Shown here: in pieces, positions 22,735 through 26,382 of the stretch
How the letters are laid out: each line of letters starts with the position of its first letter
Numbering within the stretch: position 1 is the first letter of the stretch
NCBI RefSeq assembly: GCF_000718775.1
Contig: NZ_JOCB01000112.1
Coordinates: 1-26,382, forward strand
Reading direction: 5' to 3'
From: Streptomyces sp. NRRL S-31
GTDB lineage: Bacteria > Actinomycetota > Actinomycetes > Streptomycetales > Streptomycetaceae
Length of the DNA stretch: 26,382 nt
Translations under genes and position numbers: made by a program
The notes under the pieces: generated by a model
The model's input: only the letters and a program-made list of their open reading frames with translations
Database searches by the model: none
What the model was told of the DNA's origin: nothing

Positions 22735-25107
22735 TCAGGGGATGGGCAGCTCCGCCCAGATGGTCTTGCCGGACGCGGTGTACCGGGTGCCCCAGCGCTG
22801 GGACATCTGGGCGACGAGGAACAGGCCGCGGCCCCCCTCGTCGTCCCGGCGCGCCCGCCGCAGATGGGGCGCGGTGTGCGCGCTGTCGGAGACCTCGCAC
22901 AGCAGGGAGCGGTCCCTGATCAGCCGCAGCACGACGGGCCCGGTGGCGTACCGGATGCCGTTGGTGACCAGCTCGCTCACCACCAGCGCGGCGGTGAACG
23001 ACAGCTCGGACAGGCCCCAGGCGTCCAGTTGGCGCTCGGTGAGCGCCCGGGCGTCGGCCACCACGGCCGGGTCCGGCGGCAGCTCCAGGTCCGTCACCCG
23101 GTCGCCGTCGAGCCGCCGGGTGCGCACGAGCAGCAGCGTGGCGTCGTCCGCCTGCGGTCCCGGCGGCATCGTCGCCAGCGCCCGGTCGCACAGCTCCTCC
23201 ACCGGACACCGCTGCCAGGTGAGCGCGTGGGCCAGCCGGTCGATGCCGCTGTCGACGCCGGTGCGCCGGTCCTCCACGACACCGTCGGTGAAGAACGCCA
23301 TCACGCTGCCGTCGGGCAGCCGCAGTTCGACGTTCTCGTACGGCAGGCCGCCCAGCCCCGGCGGCGGCCCCGGCGCCGGCGCGGACGGGGCGACGGTGCC
23401 GCCGGAGTCGGCCACGATCGGCGGGGGATGACCCGCGCTCGCCCAGACACAGCGGCCGCTGACCGGGTCGTAGATCGCGTAGAGGCAGGTCACCCCGAGG
23501 GCCCGGTCGCCCGGTTCGTCGTCCGCGCCGGACTCCGAGTCCTGCGTGACCAGGTCGTCCAGCCGGGTGAGCAGCTCGGCCGGGTCGAGGTCCAGCAGCG
23601 CCAGCGTGCGCACGGTGGCGCGCAGCCGGCCCATGGTCGCGGCCGCGTGCACGCCGTGGCCCACGACGTCGCCGACGGTCAGGCCCACGCGGGCGCCGGA
23701 CAGCGGGATCACGTCGAACCAGTCGCCGCCCACCCCCACCCGGCTGTCGGCGGGCAGATAGCGGTACGCCACGTCGACCGCGCTCTGTTCGGGCAGGTGC
23801 TGGGGGAGCAGGCTCCGCTGGAGCACCAGGGCCGCCGCGTGCTGGCTGGTGTAACGGCGGGCGTTGTCGATGCCGACGGCCGCCCGCTCGGCCAGTTCCA
23901 CGGCGAGCGTCCGCTCCTCGGAGCCGAAGGGGTCCGGGTTGCCGGTGCGCCGGAACGTGACGAGGCCCAGCACCGCGTCCCGGGTGAGCAGCGGCACGAA
24001 GAGGCAGGAGTGCGGGCCGGCCGGCACCGCCCCGCCCGGTGCCCCGGGTGGGGCGGCGCCGATGACGGGGCGGCCGGTGGCCAGGCTCAGCGCCTGCGGC
24101 GACGACGGCGGGTAGGAGACGGGACTGGTCCGGAACTCCTCCGGGGTCCGGCCGTGCATCCGCAGCAGACTGTGCCCGGGCGCCGAACCCGTCGGCGGCT
24201 GCCGCCCCTCGATGACCGCCGGCGGCAGGTCCACCAGCACCTCGTCGGCCAGCTGCGGCACGGCCACGTCGGCCAGCTCCGCCGCGGTGCGGCGCACGTC
24301 CAGCGAGGCGCCGATCCGCTTGCCCGCCCGCACCAGCAGCGACAGCCGCTCCTGGGCGCGGTAGCGGTCGGTGATGTCCAGGGACTCCTCGAACAGCCCC
24401 AGCGGCTCGCCCCGGGCGTCCACCAGCCGGTGGTAGGAGCAGGACCACACGTGCTCACGCACCGGGTCGGCGGGAGCGCGCCCGCGGTAGTGCATGCCGA
24501 TGACCGGTTCCCCGGTCTTCAGCACGTGCTCCATCACCTGGTCCTCGTCCGGGGGGTGGTGGCGGGAGATGAACTCGCCCTCCGGGAAGAGGTCCGCGGC
24601 CGGCCGGCCGATGTACTGGGCGATCCCCGCGAGTTCCCGATCGGTGGAGACGTTCCCCCAGACGACCCGCCCGTCGGTGTCGAAGACGGTCAGCCCCACC
24701 GAGGACTCGGTGGCCAGTCCCTGGAGCAGCGCCAGCTGCGTCTCCCAGCCGCGCAGTGCCGCGAGGTCGGCCGCGACCACGACGGTCGCGGCGGCGCCCC
24801 GGTGCGCGAGCGGACTGAACGTGACGGCCGCCCGCAGGGTGCGCCCGTCCCGGCAGCGGAGGTCCAGGACGGCGTTGCGCGGCCGGTGCGCCGTGCAGAG
24901 GGCGGACGGCCGCCGCCCGGGGCCGGCCGCCAGCAGCCGGGTGGCCGGGCGGCCGAGCACATCGTCGGGGGAGTGTCCGAGCAGGTGCTGGGCGGCGGCT
25001 CCCCACCCCGAGACGCGGCCTTCGTCGTCCAGCACCGCGGCGGCGGCCTTGGAGAGGTCCAAGGGACTGTGGAAATCGACGTCGGCCGCCTGCGGAAAAC
25101 GATCCAT
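22735..25107 (-). CDS. PAS-PAS-GAF-PP2C(SpoIIE)-HATPase regulatory protein
   Basis: The 790-residue protein has, in order, two PAS-like domains (about 15-115 and 125-245), a GAF domain (about 250-430), a PP2C/SpoIIE phosphatase (about 445-660: GGDWFDVI, GDVVGHG, FFTDGVVEDR, ADDATLLL) and a C-terminal HATPase of the anti-sigma kinase type (about 673-790: ELVTNGIRYA, EGGRGLFLVAQ). In actinomycetes such fusions act in partner-switching: the phosphatase dephosphorylates anti-sigma antagonists and the kinase end binds a sigma factor or antagonist. The metal-binding Asp residues of the phosphatase are present. The start at 25107 has GAAGGGAAG upstream. No sigma factor or antagonist is encoded nearby, so partners must lie elsewhere. 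Likely unrelated to the biosynthetic region. Confidence 0.92.
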   Translation of the reverse strand: MDRFPQAADVDFHSPLDLSKAAAAVLDDEGRVSGWGAAAQHLLGHSPDDVLGRPATRLLAAGPGRRPSALCTAHRPRNAVLDLRCRDGRTLRAAVTFSPLAHRGAAATVVVAADLAALRGWETQLALLQGLATESSVGLTVFDTDGRVVWGNVSTDRELAGIAQYIGRPAADLFPEGEFISRHHPPDEDQVMEHVLKTGEPVIGMHYRGRAPADPVREHVWSCSYHRLVDARGEPLGLFEESLDITDRYRAQERLSLLVRAGKRIGASLDVRRTAAELADVAVPQLADEVLVDLPPAVIEGRQPPTGSAPGHSLLRMHGRTPEEFRTSPVSYPPSSPQALSLATGRPVIGAAPPGAPGGAVPAGPHSCLFVPLLTRDAVLGLVTFRRTGNPDPFGSEERTLAVELAERAAVGIDNARRYTSQHAAALVLQRSLLPQHLPEQSAVDVAYRYLPADSRVGVGGDWFDVIPLSGARVGLTVGDVVGHGVHAAATMGRLRATVRTLALLDLDPAELLTRLDDLVTQDSESGADDEPGDRALGVTCLYAIYDPVSGRCVWASAGHPPPIVADSGGTVAPSAPAPGPPPGLGGLPYENVELRLPDGSVMAFFTDGVVEDRRTGVDSGIDRLAHALTWQRCPVEELCDRALATMPPGPQADDATLLLVRTRRLDGDRVTDLELPPDPAVVADARALTERQLDAWGLSELSFTAALVVSELVTNGIRYATGPVVLRLIRDRSLLCEVSDSAHTAPHLRRARRDDEGGRGLFLVAQMSQRWGTRYTASGKTIWAELPIP

Positions 25108-25305
25108 GGCACCGCTTCCCTTCGTGCTCCCTCAGCATCCCGTGCCGTACGACGGACGACAACCGGACACCTGACGGCCGCCCGCCCGCCACCCATGGCG
25201 GCCACTCGCGGGAGCCGGTCGTGAGGCGGGCACCGGCCCGGGTACCCGGCACCGCACCGGCCTGACCCCCGGCCGTCCGGACCGTGCGAAGGGAGGGGAT
25301 CCCTC

Positions 25306-26382
25306 ATGCCCCATCCGACCGGCGACAGGCGGGGAGCGGCGGGAGACCCCGGGGGAGGGCCGCTCACGGCCCGGACCACCCCGGCGGCCCGGACGCCCTC
25401 GCGCACCCGCCACCGGCCGGCCGGCGGCGGCCGGGCCCCCGGCTGGGCCATGGCCGTCGGCGCGCTGTGCGTGTCGGCCTCGGCCGTCCTGCTCGACCTG
25501 GCGCACACGACGCCGGCCACGGCCTCGTTCCACCGGTGCGTCCTCGCCCTGCCCGCCCTGGTGGTCCTCGCGGGGGCGGAACGGCGGCGCGAGGGCCCGC
25601 CGCCGCGCGGCCACCACGGACTCGCGCTCGCCGCGGGCGTGCTGTTCGCGGGGGACATGCTGCTGTGGACCCAGGCGATCGCGGAGGTGGGCGCCGGGCT
25701 GTCGACGGTCCTGGTGAACGTGCAGGTGGTCCTGGTGCCCCTGATCGCCCGGGCGATCGACCGGGAACCCGTGCCCGGACGCTTCCTGGGATGGCTGCCG
25801 CTGCTGCTCCTGGGCGTCGTCCTGACCGGCGGCGTCCTGGAACGGGGCGGGGCGACCGGCACCGACCCGCGCCGGGGCACGGTGCACGCCGTGCTCGCGG
25901 CCGTCTGCTACTCCGGTTTCCTTTACCTGCTGCGGCGCGGCGGTCACAGCGGGCACGTGCGGCAGCTGTACACCGTGGTCGTCGCGTCGGCCGCCGTCAC
26001 GTCGATGCTCGCCGGCCTGGCGTGGTACGGGTTCGCCATCGCGCCCGGCTGGCGGGTCATGGGCTGGCTGCTGGCGGTGGCGGTCTCCAGCCAGGTGGTG
26101 GGCTGGCTGCTGGTCGCGACCGCCTCGCCCCGACTGGCCAGCCATGTCGGCGCCGTCCTGCTCCTGCTGACGCCGGTGGGCGCGGTGGCGCTGGGCGCCG
26201 TGGTGCTCGGCGAACGCCCCACCGCGCTGCAACTCGCCGGGTGCGCGCTGATCCTCGTCAGCGCCTACCGGGCCTCCGCCCGCGGGCCCGGCGCGGACCG
26301 GGGCGCCCGCCGCTCCGGTGCCGCCCGGCGGCAGGACGCGCCCGCCACCGCGGCGCCGGGCGACGCCCGGGCGGCGGGCGCC
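25306..26382 (+). CDS. EamA/DMT family transporter (3' end outside window)
   Basis: An ATG at 25306, with GGGAGGGG about eight bases upstream, opens a frame that runs to the end of the window without a stop (359 codons seen). After a ~45-residue Arg/Pro/Gly-rich cytoplasmic leader come about ten hydrophobic helices in two similar halves. Phrases such as TTPATASFHRCVLALPAL, AGVLFAGDMLLWTQAI and VGAVALGAVVLGERPTALQLAG are typical of EamA repeats. The family exports metabolites such as amino acids; the substrate is unknown. The tail after residue ~325 is Arg/Ala-rich and cytoplasmic. It diverges from the PP2C gene across a 198-bp gap. Confidence 0.88.
   Translation, partial: MPHPTGDRRGAAGDPGGGPLTARTTPAARTPSRTRHRPAGGGRAPGWAMAVGALCVSASAVLLDLAHTTPATASFHRCVLALPALVVLAGAERRREGPPPRGHHGLALAAGVLFAGDMLLWTQAIAEVGAGLSTVLVNVQVVLVPLIARAIDREPVPGRFLGWLPLLLLGVVLTGGVLERGGATGTDPRRGTVHAVLAAVCYSGFLYLLRRGGHSGHVRQLYTVVVASAAVTSMLAGLAWYGFAIAPGWRVMGWLLAVAVSSQVVGWLLVATASPRLASHVGAVLLLLTPVGAVALGAVVLGERPTALQLAGCALILVSAYRASARGPGADRGARRSGAARRQDAPATAAPGDARAAGA

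Noticed and set aside
1..26382. tRNA or rRNA genes, CRISPR arrays, insertion sequences, attachment sites
   Set aside because: I saw no CCA-ended cloverleaf-like stretch, regularly spaced repeat array, transposase or integrase in either strand.

Overview
The window is very GC-rich, uses GTG as well as ATG starts, and carries typical actinomycete families (LAL and small LuxR regulators, MbtH, Sfp-type PPTase, PAS/GAF/SpoIIE/HATPase fusion). It looks like a chromosomal accessory region of Streptomyces or a close relative. Species cannot be told from the sequence.

Layout: (1) 2-649, the C-terminal part of an MFS transporter, convergent with a large ATP-binding LuxR (LAL) regulator (669-3584, minus). 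(2) 4064-7231 (minus), a LanM-family protein with an apparently intact Ser/Thr kinase-lyase (dehydratase) domain but a cyclase domain that has lost all three zinc ligands; a strong hairpin terminator follows it. (3) 7768-9101 (plus), two translationally coupled small LuxR-type regulators with degenerate receiver domains. (4) 9269-10009 (minus), a peptidase E-like S51 serine peptidase. (5) 10156-11185 (minus), MbtH protein and Sfp-type phosphopantetheinyl transferase, overlapping by 8 nt. (6) 11484-19091 (plus), the core operon: LanB-like protein 1, a free-standing adenylation domain, a PLP-dependent dehydratase-like enzyme, a free-standing carrier protein, and LanB-like protein 2. (7) 19140 onward, unlinked-looking housekeeping or regulatory genes: CorA, YihY/BrkB, MerR, a multidomain PP2C phosphatase/anti-sigma-type protein, and the start of an EamA/DMT transporter.

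The notable part is 4064-19091. It mixes RiPP-type chemistry (one LanM without a working cyclase, two LanB glutamylation-type domains without the elimination domain) with a minimal nonribosomal module (A, carrier protein, MbtH, PPTase). I found no convincing precursor peptide and no LanB elimination domain. The LanB pair also changes residues in the motif that canonical LanBs use with glutamyl-tRNA. My working hypothesis is that the A domain loads an amino acid on the carrier protein and the LanB-fold enzymes transfer it from the carrier, instead of from tRNA, to an acceptor. The LanM dehydratase, the PLP enzyme and the peptidase would tailor or release the product. This is inference from gene content and motif changes. 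The LanM side could be a separate system that merely lies next door.
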